Translations under genes and position numbers: made by a program
DNA from: Psychrobacter sp. NZS113
GTDB lineage: Bacteria; Pseudomonadota; Gammaproteobacteria; Pseudomonadales; Moraxellaceae
Assembly: GCF_015864825.1 (NCBI RefSeq)
Contig: NZ_JADYWL010000008.1
Location: 93,628-157,627, forward strand
DNA length: 64,000 nt
Direction: 5' to 3'
Shown here: piece by piece, positions 8,247-17,163 of the stretch
Layout: each line of letters begins with the position of its first letter
Position numbering within the stretch: the stretch's first letter is position 1
Notes under the pieces: model-generated
The model's input: only the letters and a program-made list of their open reading frames with translations
Databases searched by the model: none
Told to the model about the DNA's origin: nothing

Positions 8247-8420
8247 TAGGGTGTGTCTTCAATTCACCCGATAGTCATCTAAATGGGCTGAAAATGGCTA
8301 AATCTTGCCAAACATCGTCAAATAGCTGGTTAATATCCCGATATTATCTGCGCTATTTTTCTTGTTTGACGGCAATTTATCTCATTTTCATCACCATTTT
8401 TGAAATGAAGACACGCCCTA
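8247..8420. mobile_element. Family B MITE-like element, copy 1 (174 bp)
   Basis: The element has termini TAGGGTGTGTCTTCA and its near-complement TGAAGACACGCCCTA. A close copy of identical 174-bp length is at 39364-39537 and a diverged inverted copy at 34954-35127. There is no coding capacity. TA at both ends suggests a TA target site. The copy is enclosed by an outer inverted repeat (TTAGAGCATAT at 8234 and its complement ending at 8464). Confidence 0.75.
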
Positions 8421-8476
8421 ATCAAATATGTGCTTTGCTCGTTTAGATTTAGGATATGCTCTAATATGACGAAATA

Positions 8477-9325
8477 TTAGTCATCCCATACAGGGCTATA
8501 GTCAGGATGTTCAATTTTACGACCAGCACTACTAGCTAAGTTACCAATTTTTTCTAATTCTTCAGCACTCAATTGCACATTGAGGGCATCTAAGTTGCCT
8601 TGTAAATGGTCAGGGTTTGCAGTCTTCGGAATGGCGACACGATGCTTATCTGATAAAATCCAGGCCAATGATATCTGCGCTGGTGTCACATTATGCTTAT
8701 CTGCAATTTCTTTGATGGTATCATTATCAAACACATCACCACGCGCGAGCGGTGAGTAAGCTTCTAATAAAATATGGTGATTGTTCAAGAAAGTCTGCAA
8801 TGTGTTTTGCTTGATGAACGGATGAAACTCAACCTGATTGACCACAATTGGTACGTCAGCGTACTTTTTAGCTTCAATAATGTTAGCGATATTAAAGTTA
8901 GAAACACCGATATGACGCGTTAAACCCTGTTTCTGTAATTCACATAATGCAGGAATGGTTTCCGACAGTGGCACACGATCATCAGGCCAGTGTAACAGCA
9001 GTAAATCGACGTAATCAGTATCTAAATCTTCCAAAGAGCGCTTGGCTGCTGCGATTAGTTTTTCTGGTTGAAACTTCATATCATCAGGAAATATCTTGGT
9101 GGTCAAAAAGAACTTATCGCGAGCCACACCTGATTGTTTGATACCTTGACCAACTTCTTTCTCATTGCCATAAGCCTGAGCAGTATCGATATGCTCGTAA
9201 CCCATTTCTAACGCCTGTTTGACGACATCGATGCAATCTTGTCCGGTTGATTGCCATGTGCCGAGACCGAGTACAGGGATGTTCGCTTGTCCAGCGGTAC
9301 GAATTTTATAGTTTTTGACACTCAT
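8477..9325 (-). CDS. Aldo/keto reductase (2,5-diketo-gluconate reductase-like)
   Basis: This 282-residue NADPH-dependent carbonyl reductase of the AKR superfamily forms a TIM barrel. The catalytic tetrad is visible as Asp47 and Tyr52 (HIDTAQAYGNE), Lys77 (FLTTKI) and His112 (LLLHWPDD). The family patterns GVSNFN and IPKTANPDHL, the latter for the cofactor phosphate, are also present. The substrate is not determinable. The gene is monocistronic: upstream lie repeat A copy 2 and the metQ terminator, and downstream lie the element B copy and a terminator. The A-rich ATTATTATCCTTATAG on the top strand around 9326-9345 contains the ribosome binding site (AAGGATAATAATATG on the coding strand). Confidence 0.88.
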   Translation of the reverse strand: MSVKNYKIRTAGQANIPVLGLGTWQSTGQDCIDVVKQALEMGYEHIDTAQAYGNEKEVGQGIKQSGVARDKFFLTTKIFPDDMKFQPEKLIAAAKRSLEDLDTDYVDLLLLHWPDDRVPLSETIPALCELQKQGLTRHIGVSNFNIANIIEAKKYADVPIVVNQVEFHPFIKQNTLQTFLNNHHILLEAYSPLARGDVFDNDTIKEIADKHNVTPAQISLAWILSDKHRVAIPKTANPDHLQGNLDALNVQLSAEELEKIGNLASSAGRKIEHPDYSPVWDD

Positions 9326-9488
9326 ATTATTATCCTTATAGTTTATTATTTAATTTATCAGCAATAGTTGTATTTAATTTTACCTAGCAACTATTAAGCT
9401 TATCTACTATAAGAAAAATCAGTGTGAAGTGAAAGAGCGAGTGACGGTTTCCTACAAAGGACTAACAGGCTGTAACGTCATTTTCACT

Positions 9489-9603
9489 ATATAGATCATT
9501 CCACTATAAAAGTATTACTGCGTTAACTTCGCTTGAAGTATTCAATACGCCTCACGCGTCTACACTCCGTTGCCTTGTACTACTTTTAAATTGAATTGAC
9601 GAT
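9489..9603 (+). repeat. Family A dispersed repeat, copy 2
   Basis: This copy has the same orientation as copy 1. It shares the blocks CATTCCACTATAAAAGTATT, GCGTTAAC, CGCTTGAAGTATT and TTGTACTACTTTTAAATTGA. It contains a few extra bases in the middle (CCTCACGCG). It sits between the aldo/keto reductase start and the metQ terminator. The rest of the 404-bp gap (9326-9729) shows only AT-rich spacer. Confidence 0.75.
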
Positions 9604-9636
9604 AAGTAATTGTTTATCATTCATAAAATTGAGACC

Positions 9637-9672
9637 AAAAAAAGCCCATCATTTGTAAATGATGGGCTTTTA
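9637..9672 (-). terminator. Intrinsic terminator of metNIQ
   Basis: A perfect 11-bp stem AGCCCATCATT / AATGATGGGCT with a 3-base loop is followed on the minus strand by seven T. It lies 58 bp beyond the metQ stop. Confidence 0.88.
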
Positions 9673-9729
9673 CTACTTAAGCTCAAAAAATAGTTTATTT
9701 AGAGCAACCATTTTTGAGCGTTAGTCTAC

Positions 9730-10686
9730 TTACTGAGCAGCTGCTTCAGCTTCAGCAGGTGCAGCGGCGTCAGTGTGCGCGCTATGGTCAGCACCCCAGA
9801 TTTTTGGATATTTATAACCTGGGAAAGTGTCATGAGCGTACTTCTTGAAAGCTTCTGAGTTATAAGCGTTCGTTACGTCTTCAACCCATTTTTTGCCAAC
9901 ATCAGCAGACTTAATTGCTGACCAGTTGACATAAGAGAAGCTTGGCTCTTGGAATAGAGCTTCAGTCAACTCGATACCTGCATCCGTTGCATAGTTACCG
10001 TTGATAACGGCAAAGTCGACTTCATCACGGGCGCGTGGTAATTGAGCAGCTTCTAATTCAATGATATCGATATCGTATTTACTGTTGTCAGCTATATCAG
10101 CTTTTGATGCAGTTAGTGGATCGATATTGTCTTTTAGGGTAATCCAACCAAGATCATTCATCATAACCAAGGCACGTGCAAAGTTACTTGGATCGTTAGG
10201 TGCAGAGACACTCATGCCCTTGAAAGCAGCGTCAAGCGTGTTCTTTTTACCTGAGTAAATGCCAAGTGGCGCCGTTGGTACTTGGAATGCTTCTACTAGA
10301 TCAAGATTGTTTTCTTTTTTGAAGTTATCAAGATAAGGCTTGTGCTGGAAAATATTGATATCCAAATCACCTTCAGCTAATGCAAGGTTAGGGCGTACAT
10401 AGTCAGTAAAAGCAATCAGTTCAACTTCATAGCCTTGAGCTTCAAGTGAGCCTTTTACTTGGTTACGTACCATATCAGCAAAATCACCTTCAGTAGTACC
10501 GATAACGATTTTTGTATGCTCAGGGTCGATATCACTAGCCGCAGTTTCTGCAGTTGATCCCTCAGTCACAGGCTCTTGGCTCGCTTCTGGTGCTGATGAA
10601 TTGCTACAGCCAACTAGTACTAGGCTTGATACACCAACAGCGGCAAATGCAGTCGCCAACTGACGGCTGATATCTGTTAATTTCAT
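9730..10686 (-). CDS. metQ: MetQ, methionine-binding lipoprotein (NlpA family)
   Basis: This substrate-binding lipoprotein of the MetNIQ D/L-methionine ABC importer is membrane-anchored at the outer face of the inner membrane. The signal peptide ends in the lipobox LVLVGC with Cys27, followed by a Ser/Glu/Thr-rich linker. NlpA-family segments are IVIGTTEGDFADMVRN, GDLDINIFQHKPYLDNF, VSAPNDPSNFARAL and FAVINGNYATDAG. The protein ends in an Ala/Glu-rich tail (APAEAEAAAQ), unusual but short. It is downstream of metI, with a 230-bp gap and its own ribosome binding site. Confidence 0.9.
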   Translation of the reverse strand: MKLTDISRQLATAFAAVGVSSLVLVGCSNSSAPEASQEPVTEGSTAETAASDIDPEHTKIVIGTTEGDFADMVRNQVKGSLEAQGYEVELIAFTDYVRPNLALAEGDLDINIFQHKPYLDNFKKENNLDLVEAFQVPTAPLGIYSGKKNTLDAAFKGMSVSAPNDPSNFARALVMMNDLGWITLKDNIDPLTASKADIADNSKYDIDIIELEAAQLPRARDEVDFAVINGNYATDAGIELTEALFQEPSFSYVNWSAIKSADVGKKWVEDVTNAYNSEAFKKYAHDTFPGYKYPKIWGADHSAHTDAAAPAEAEAAAQ

Positions 10687-10916
10687 AGAACTTCCTTAAT
10701 AAGAGTTATGGAGTAAAGGGTTAAATAGTGACCATCAAAAAAAGCAACATTATCAATAGTAATGCTGCTGAGTTAGTGGCTGTTAATTTAGTAACAAAAT
10801 TAAAGGGTCTCAGTAACAAAGTCAAGCATTTTGCTTAGTATGAATCGGCATCAAGCCTTGAGTATTCTTCATATAAGCAATGTTTTATCTCGTTTTGTTC
10901 TCTCTTGAAACCGTTT

Positions 10917-11603
10917 TTAGCGTTTATCTAGGCGAGTAGCCAACCAGTTACCAGAGGCCTGAATCGAGATAACCATTATCGACAATACGATAACGATAAA
11001 AATCATCACCTCAGTTTGGTAGCGATAATAGCCATAACGAATGGCCAAATCACCCAGACCGCCACCACCAATCATACCCGCAGCTGCTGAATAAGAGAGC
11101 AGGCTGATACAAAGTATAGTCACGGACAATACCAGTCCTGAGCGGGCTTCATTGAGTAAAACTTTGATGATGGTAAAAGGACGTGCCCCCATCGATTCAG
11201 TGGCTTCAATAATACCGCGCGGCACTTCACGTAAGTTTTGCTCGACTAAGCGGGCAAAGTAAAACGAACCCGCGATAGCGAGTACTAACGATGCAGCAAT
11301 AGGGCCAATACCAGTACCTACAATGGCTTTGGTAAAAGGGCTCATAGCAATCATTAAAATCACAAAAGGAAAGGCGCGCATAAAGTTGGTGATACCACCA
11401 AGTACGCCATACAGCGTTTTATTTTGCAAAAACTGTCGATCACTGGACAAAAATAAGAATATGCCAAACAGTCCGCCAATGATAATGGCGACTGTTGTAG
11501 AAATACCAAGCATAATAAACGTATCGATAAAGGCACTTATAATTTCTTTGCGCAGCACCAACAGTTTATCTATCGAGGCGGATAATTCACTACCAGTTAA
11601 CAT
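10917..11603 (-). CDS. metI: MetI, methionine ABC transporter permease
   Basis: This 228-residue permease has five to six membrane helices. It carries the binding-protein-dependent transport (EAA) motif region EATESMGARPFTIIKVLLNEA, which docks on MetN, and the MetI-like AGMIGGGGLGDLAIRYGY stretch. Homodimeric MetI forms the channel of the methionine importer. It starts 18 bp after the metN stop, indicating a shared transcript. Confidence 0.92.
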   Translation of the reverse strand: MLTGSELSASIDKLLVLRKEIISAFIDTFIMLGISTTVAIIIGGLFGIFLFLSSDRQFLQNKTLYGVLGGITNFMRAFPFVILMIAMSPFTKAIVGTGIGPIAASLVLAIAGSFYFARLVEQNLREVPRGIIEATESMGARPFTIIKVLLNEARSGLVLSVTILCISLLSYSAAAGMIGGGGLGDLAIRYGYYRYQTEVMIFIVIVLSIMVISIQASGNWLATRLDKR

Positions 11604-11621
11604 GTTTTTTCTCCTGCCTCA

Positions 11622-12428
11622 TTAGTCTTCGTGCACTAAGCCTTGGCCAATAGGGGTGGTTGCCTGAATCAGACCGTCTCTTACATCTGCAACTTCTAGT
11701 AGTTGTCCTTGATGTAGCAATGCGGCGCGATCACAGAGTCTACGAATGACACTCATCTCATGAGTCACAATGACAATGGTGACACCAAGTTGCTCATTGA
11801 TATCACGTAAGCATGTCAGCAAACTACGGGTCGTCGCAGGATCTAGTGCACTGGTTGGTTCATCGGCCAATAGTACTTTTGGACTGGGTGCAATCGCACG
11901 GGCAATACCAACACGTTGCTTTTGTCCACCTGACAGCTGCGCAGGGTAGTGGCCCGCACGGTCGGTTAAGTCAACGATTGCTAGACAATCCATCACTCGC
12001 TTATGAATATCACGGCTTGGATAACCAGAGATTTTTAAGTTAAATGCAACGTTATCAAAAACAGTTTGATTAGACATCAGATTAAACTGCTGAAAAATCA
12101 TACCAATATTATGACGTGCGATACGCAGTTCACTGGCAGATAACGTCGTTAAGTCAGTACCATCGATGATGACTTGACCGGCATCTGGGCGTTCAAGCAT
12201 ATTAATCAGACGCAATAAAGTCGATTTACCGGCACCTGAATATCCCATTAGGCCGAATATTTCGCCTTGTTGGATAGTTAAAGATGTCGGCTCAACGGCA
12301 GTGAACCAATGCGGCTTGCCGTTTTTGTCCTTGATTGATCGGTCGCTTAAAAAGCTTTTGGTCACATCGTTTAAGACAATCATGTCATTCATGGAGGGCT
12401 CAAAATTCAATAATATTTTAATAGTCAT
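11622..12428 (-). CDS. metN: MetN, methionine ABC transporter ATPase
   Basis: This ABC ATPase has Walker A GYSGAGKSTLL, signature LSGGQKQRVGIARAIA, Walker B VLLADEPTSALD and the switch His in IVTHEMSVIRRL. The region after residue 230 is short (268 residues in total, whereas many MetN proteins have about 340), so the C-terminal ACT-like regulatory domain that senses methionine appears to be missing. The start is uncertain: ATG at 12428 gives 12 extra residues before MNDMIVLND, and no strong ribosome binding site precedes either. No SAM riboswitch-like structure was recognised in the 220-bp upstream gap. Confidence 0.9.
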   Translation of the reverse strand: MTIKILLNFEPSMNDMIVLNDVTKSFLSDRSIKDKNGKPHWFTAVEPTSLTIQQGEIFGLMGYSGAGKSTLLRLINMLERPDAGQVIIDGTDLTTLSASELRIARHNIGMIFQQFNLMSNQTVFDNVAFNLKISGYPSRDIHKRVMDCLAIVDLTDRAGHYPAQLSGGQKQRVGIARAIAPSPKVLLADEPTSALDPATTRSLLTCLRDINEQLGVTIVIVTHEMSVIRRLCDRAALLHQGQLLEVADVRDGLIQATTPIGQGLVHED

Positions 12429-12648
12429 GAACGTGTTGTTTTGCTTCTACTACGATGTAAGAAGCCAATTAAAAAACAACCGTTAATAACCCTATAATAA
12501 GGGGCGCTAATATAGCATATTATCAAGCACTTTGGATATGCACATCCGTGACAGGCTTATGACTAATAGCTATTAGTAGGGAGAATGTTGAGGAAATGAG
12601 ATCGTAGTGATGGCATGACAGGAAGTGTACATCTGATAGCGCGATTTA

Positions 12649-14736
12649 CTAATCATGCTGGTGGTAATGCGGATCATGCTCAACTGGTATGATGACTAAA
12701 AACCGAGTATGGCCATTCAAGGTATCAGTGAGAATACGGCCTTGGTGGGCAGTGACAATTTGCGACACTAGAGACAAGCCTAGTCCAGAGCCCTTGTTTT
12801 TTTGCTGCAAACGCACGAAGGGACTAAATACTTCTTCACGTTTGTCTTCAGGAATACCAGTGCCTTCATCAATCACTGCTAGTACGGCATATTTGGGTAA
12901 TGGGCGTACAGGTTCTGCTTTGGCTTTCTTTATGTGCTTGGCAAACAAGCTTTCTTTACGTGGTAAGCTTTGAGTTTCAACAGCAGTTTGAGAAGTCTCT
13001 TTAGAGTCACTCTGCGTGCTATTTTTGGTATCGTTTTTCATGGTGCCCAAGTCAGTAGGCGTTTTATTCGTTTTTTGACCGTCTTTTGCATGAATACTTG
13101 TATCGCTATTAATAGATACATCAGTATCAGGAACGATTCTCCAAATAACTTTTTTGATTCTGTCAGTCAAATCATTGGTGAAGCTATGATAGTTAGCAAT
13201 CAATGAGTATTCGCTATTAGTCTCAACTGCGTTGCTGATATTTGCTGAATTATTAGTGGTGTCAGCATCAGTCTGCTCACCTTTAGCATTATCTTCTATA
13301 AGAGTAACACTAGCATCTAGGTTTTCGTCATCAGTATCTGGCGTAATGCTGGTACCGTTTTTATAGATAGGCGGTGCTGGTAATACATCTTTCGTATCTG
13401 TTATTTCAGACTTGCTCTTATCGATAGTATTCAACGAACCATCTGAGTCTGATGCGTTGTGAGTATTGTTTTCGCTGACATCAATGGGTGCATCATATGA
13501 TTCAAAATCAGAGCTACCATAATTAGCAAAGCTGTTGCATAACACGGTTTGTAGTAGGTAGTCAGGGACGCTATCAGCCTCATCGATAGTTTGAACACCA
13601 TACAGTAATACTGTCACTGGCGGTTTGCCGTGTAACATCGCATTGGTTAGTAAGTTGCGAATTAAATGGGTCAACATTGATGACTGACCATCAATGACGA
13701 TATGCTCACCAATCAGAGTGGCTTCAGGATAATGCTGGCGCTCTTGATTGACCAAATCGTATAAATCTAAATGCTCAACTTGTTGCAGGGCATGACCAGC
13801 ATCTAAACGGCTGACTAGTAATATACTCTCTACTAAATCATTAAGTCCTGATAAGTCTCGATTGATTGCATGAGCACGCTTATCAAATTTTGCTTTGGTA
13901 TCGGTTGGTAGCGTACCAGTCAGCATGTCCATCATTTCGATTTGCAAGCGGATACGCGTAATGGGCGTACGTAGCTCATGAGAGGCGTGTGCTAATAGCA
14001 AGTTATTGGCATCGATAAGATGTTCGATTTTCTGTGCAGCTTGGTTAAATCCGCGTGCCAATGATGCAATCTCATCGTTACCACGAGCATTCACTCGTAC
14101 CGTAAAGTCGCCATCACCCAACTGTGTCATCTGTTGGCTCATCTGATTGATACGCCAAGTAATGGTTCGAGCAATCCACCATAATACACCTGCCATAATG
14201 AATAGCAGCAACAGAGTACCTGTGAATAAATTCAAGGCAGCAGAGAGTACGGGTTTTTTGGGAGGTAAGCGTGATTCATATAACAGTGTATAGCCAGTAG
14301 CGCTATAGACTTGAGCTTGCTTGGTAGGGGATGTTTCTGCAAATGAAGGGAACACACGAGATAACAAAGAAGGCGGTTCTGGCAGCTCTAATGGTAAGTC
14401 GCTGTTGTCTGTTTGCATGAGCAGCCGACCTTGGCTGTCATATAAGCCCATCTTAGCTTGTAGTGACTCATCAAAGATATCAAAGCTTTTTTTGACCACT
14501 GCCAACATAAAGCGAGACTGTAAGCGATTGTCTCGGCTAATGGAAGTATTTAGCTCGTGCAAGAATGGGTCTATTTGTCCCAAGATTTGTGTGGCGAGTA
14601 CTTCTGAGCGAATACCTGCATCTTTATCATGCACAAGTTGCGTCAACAGCACCATAGCCACTGCAAATAAGATAAGTGCCATCATGACACTGGCAAATAG
14701 CTTGGCAAATACGGAACGAAAACCCAACTGCTGCAT
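12649..14736 (-). CDS. Sensor histidine kinase with long insertion in the ATPase domain
   Basis: This 695-residue inner-membrane kinase has TM1 at about residues 11-33, a periplasmic sensor region, TM2 at about 167-189, HAMP at 190-240 and an H-box with the phospho-acceptor His253 (ASHELRTPITRI). The N-box is LIRNLLTNAMLHG (358-370), the G1 box DEGTGIP (623-629) and the G2 box GSGLGLSL (649-656). Between the N- and G1-boxes are about 230 residues (about 385-612) rich in Ser, Thr, Asp and Asn, where typical kinases have about 30-40. The protein also ends in HDPHYHQHD. It lies 106 bp downstream of its response regulator, forming one operon. The layout resembles RstB/CpxA-type kinases, and the stimulus is unknown. 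Confidence 0.88.
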   Translation of the reverse strand: MQQLGFRSVFAKLFASVMMALILFAVAMVLLTQLVHDKDAGIRSEVLATQILGQIDPFLHELNTSISRDNRLQSRFMLAVVKKSFDIFDESLQAKMGLYDSQGRLLMQTDNSDLPLELPEPPSLLSRVFPSFAETSPTKQAQVYSATGYTLLYESRLPPKKPVLSAALNLFTGTLLLLFIMAGVLWWIARTITWRINQMSQQMTQLGDGDFTVRVNARGNDEIASLARGFNQAAQKIEHLIDANNLLLAHASHELRTPITRIRLQIEMMDMLTGTLPTDTKAKFDKRAHAINRDLSGLNDLVESILLVSRLDAGHALQQVEHLDLYDLVNQERQHYPEATLIGEHIVIDGQSSMLTHLIRNLLTNAMLHGKPPVTVLLYGVQTIDEADSVPDYLLQTVLCNSFANYGSSDFESYDAPIDVSENNTHNASDSDGSLNTIDKSKSEITDTKDVLPAPPIYKNGTSITPDTDDENLDASVTLIEDNAKGEQTDADTTNNSANISNAVETNSEYSLIANYHSFTNDLTDRIKKVIWRIVPDTDVSINSDTSIHAKDGQKTNKTPTDLGTMKNDTKNSTQSDSKETSQTAVETQSLPRKESLFAKHIKKAKAEPVRPLPKYAVLAVIDEGTGIPEDKREEVFSPFVRLQQKNKGSGLGLSLVSQIVTAHQGRILTDTLNGHTRFLVIIPVEHDPHYHQHD

Positions 14737-14842
14737 TAAACCATCTCTATTATTAGACGCTTATATCGATGCATACTGTTGATTCTATAAGACTAAATCA
14801 ACAGTATGATTGTTTTCTCGATCCGTTAGCTGTTTTCTATGA

Positions 14843-15565
14843 TCAAACCTGATCAGTGGCAAATTGATAACCAACACCGCGTACCGTGATGATACGTTTT
14901 GGCTGGCGTGGATTGTCTTCGATTAAAGCTCTTAGACGTGAAATATGAACGTCAATGGCACGATCGATATTGTCTGAGCTATCATCGTTTGGCATGGCTT
15001 GCCAAAGCTGCTCGCGATTCAATACTTTACCAGAATGCGTGGCAAAATAATGCAACAATTGAAACTGATGCGTCGTCAAACGTACAGCCTCATCATCGAT
15101 AGTCACTTCATGGCTATCGGGGAATACACTCAAACGGCCGAATGTCAGACTGTCTGACTGGCTATCTGCCTGATTGGGTTGCTCGTGACGACGAATGACA
15201 GCACGAATACGCGCTAACAGCTCACGGGGCTCGAAAGGCTTAGAGATATAATCATCAGCACCCATCTCAAGACCTAACACGCGATCTGTGGTATCACCTT
15301 TCGCTGTCAGCATGATAATTGGTACTTTATTAGTCATGTTGTTTTTGTTGCCACGAATCTTTTGACACACTTGCATGCCGTCCATATCAGGCAGCATTAA
15401 ATCAAGAACAACCAAGTCAATATCACGCTCTTTGGTGTCTAATAATTCAAGACCTTCTTGACCAAGACCTGCATGATGCACATCATAATAGTTCATGGTT
15501 AGATAGTCGCTGATCAATTCAGCTAAATCAGGATCATCTTCAATCAATAAAATTTGCTTACTCAT
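14843..15565 (-). CDS. OmpR-family response regulator
   Basis: This 240-residue protein has a receiver domain with acidic pocket EDD, phospho-acceptor Asp in LVVLDLMLPDMDG and Lys in YISKPFEP. It is followed by an OmpR/PhoB winged-helix DNA-binding domain (LTTHQFQLLHYFATHSGKVLNREQL, then DRAIDVHISRLRALIEDNP and ITVRGVGYQF). It is the cognate partner of the kinase encoded just downstream. The sequence is more RstA/CpxR-like than PhoB-like, but I do not assign a symbol. The start has an AGAGGATAACCC-type ribosome binding site on the coding strand. Confidence 0.92.
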   Translation of the reverse strand: MSKQILLIEDDPDLAELISDYLTMNYYDVHHAGLGQEGLELLDTKERDIDLVVLDLMLPDMDGMQVCQKIRGNKNNMTNKVPIIMLTAKGDTTDRVLGLEMGADDYISKPFEPRELLARIRAVIRRHEQPNQADSQSDSLTFGRLSVFPDSHEVTIDDEAVRLTTHQFQLLHYFATHSGKVLNREQLWQAMPNDDSSDNIDRAIDVHISRLRALIEDNPRQPKRIITVRGVGYQFATDQV

Positions 15566-15870
15566 GGGTTATCCTCTAGTTGTTGTTATGGTTTATCAAA
15601 AGTCTAATATGCTCTGATATTTCAATCATGACAAATACATCGATGATTTTAAGTTTTTAAGCATTCAAACTATTAAGCCTCTAAGGTTTTAAGCATCTAA
15701 GATTTCAAAATTTCTTTAAGAATTAAAAAGTATCTAGCCAACTATAATTAGCGATTCATAATACTCGGGTAATGCTATATATAATACTGCTATATTGCCT
15801 AATTAGGCTGTTACAAAACAAGAGAGGCTTTGTTAATATTTCTACACAATGTAACTGTCATTATAGATGA
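15566..15870. other. AT-rich spacer between response regulator and HlyD-like gene
   Basis: This 305-bp stretch has no ORF. Around 15650-15715 there are imperfect repeats of TTTTAAGCATYYAA (three close versions). The block TTAGGCTGTTACAAAAC...GGCTTTGTTAATA at 15805-15840 has loosely similar words at 19412-19485. No clear promoter or terminator was recognised. Confidence 0.4.
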
Positions 15871-17163
15871 CTACGAAACATTGACCTTTTTGCCATCAGA
15901 ATCAAGCGGCAAATCAGCCAAACAAATCAGGCTGTCATTGCTAATGCCTGCTATCAAATATTGTTCTGTTGAGGGATTGTACTCGACAACCTCAATAGGG
16001 TAGCGCTTCAGATGTTGATCTTGTCCGATAATCCACACATTAGCAGTCAGTGGTACTAGTGGTTTATATGGTGGCGATTGCAGCTCTGTCAAGTCGACAT
16101 CGTGTAGCGCACGCTTAGGCACAATAGTACCTACATCTATCTGACCATAATTGACCCGCCCTGTTACTTTCATATTTGGCAATAACTGCTTACGACTGAC
16201 TTCATTATCAATCACATCAACATTGACCATGAGTCTTTTAGGTTGACTGGTCGTGGTCAGCTTACTGATTTGTCCAGTAAATTTTTCTAAGATATTTTCA
16301 GCAGTAAAGTTGACAGTTTGACCTACCGAAAGTTGGGGTTCAGCTTGAATAGGTAGAATAGCAGTAAAGTGTAATTTAGTCTCATCGCTAAACTTTAGGA
16401 GTGGCATTCGAGCTTCTAACTTTTGACCAGCTTTTACATACAGTCCTTCTACACGTCCTGAAAAGCTGGCACGGATAGTAATCAAGTTATACTTAGGTTT
16501 TGAGCTCTCTATACCCCTACTAATACTGATCTCGTTATCACTTGAGCTAACTATAGCTGCATCTGTCATTAAAGGTTCTTTTTTGCCATCAGATGAAGTG
16601 CTTTTAATGGTTGTGTCATTATTTACTGTAGTTTGACTGGGTTTAGCGTTTGCACTGGTGTCTTGTGCTTCAGTCTGTTTGGTATCAATAGTATCAGCAT
16701 CCTTCTGTATCTTGATTTCTTGATCAGGCTTACCTGAATTTGAATCCGCATCGTCTGATATGTCAGAGGAGTTAACCGTATTACTTTCTGCTGCCAATCG
16801 CCTGACAATGAGTAATGGTGTGCCTTTTTCTACCCATTGGCCTTTAGTAACTAAGATTTCTTCTACGTTAATAGGGTGTACTGTCACAAATTGGGTCTGT
16901 TTAATAGGTTCGATATTGCCTTGTAGGCCAAGGCTAGGCTGGTAACGTGAAGGTTTTATACTCAATATATGATCAGGTGTAATGGTCACACTGTCATTGT
17001 CAATGATAACCGGAGTATCTGCTGTTGGACTTTTTTCGGTGGTTAGTGCTTCGTCAGTAGGCGATGGCGGCTGACAAGCAGCAATGAGTAAAGCACTCAA
17101 TAAGTAGCTGCTGTTTTTTAAAATTTTAGAAACTGTCATCGCGTTCACCATAGTAGTTATCAT
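15871..17163 (-). CDS. HlyD/RND-adaptor-like lipoprotein with disordered insertion
   Basis: This is a periplasmic adaptor-type protein of 430 residues from the first ATG. MTVSKIL at 17139 gives a more typical signal peptide. The lipobox is LLIAACQ with Cys30. The first biotinyl-lipoyl half is VEEILVTKGQWVEKGTPLLIV and the second is GRVEGLYVKAGQKLEARMPLLKF, followed by beta-barrel regions (SVGQTVNFTAEN, LPNMKVTGRVNYG). In place of the helical hairpin between the lipoyl halves there are about 100 residues (122-225) of Ser/Thr/Asp/Lys low complexity. The usual hairpin contacts an outer-membrane channel or pump. No pump or TolC gene is adjacent. It could act as a two-component accessory or a stand-alone adaptor. 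Confidence 0.75.
   Translation of the reverse strand: MITTMVNAMTVSKILKNSSYLLSALLIAACQPPSPTDEALTTEKSPTADTPVIIDNDSVTITPDHILSIKPSRYQPSLGLQGNIEPIKQTQFVTVHPINVEEILVTKGQWVEKGTPLLIVRRLAAESNTVNSSDISDDADSNSGKPDQEIKIQKDADTIDTKQTEAQDTSANAKPSQTTVNNDTTIKSTSSDGKKEPLMTDAAIVSSSDNEISISRGIESSKPKYNLITIRASFSGRVEGLYVKAGQKLEARMPLLKFSDETKLHFTAILPIQAEPQLSVGQTVNFTAENILEKFTGQISKLTTTSQPKRLMVNVDVIDNEVSRKQLLPNMKVTGRVNYGQIDVGTIVPKRALHDVDLTELQSPPYKPLVPLTANVWIIGQDQHLKRYPIEVVEYNPSTEQYLIAGISNDSLICLADLPLDSDGKKVNVS

Noticed and set aside
12429..12648. SAM or methionine riboswitch upstream of metNIQ
   Set aside because: No conserved S-box/SAM-II/SAM-I-type core or terminator-antiterminator pair was seen.
15805..15840. Repeat remnant TTAGGCTGTTACAAAAC...GGCTTTGTTAATA, with a looser match at 19412-19485
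   Set aside because: The matching words are short and separated by unequal distances; could be chance in AT-rich DNA.
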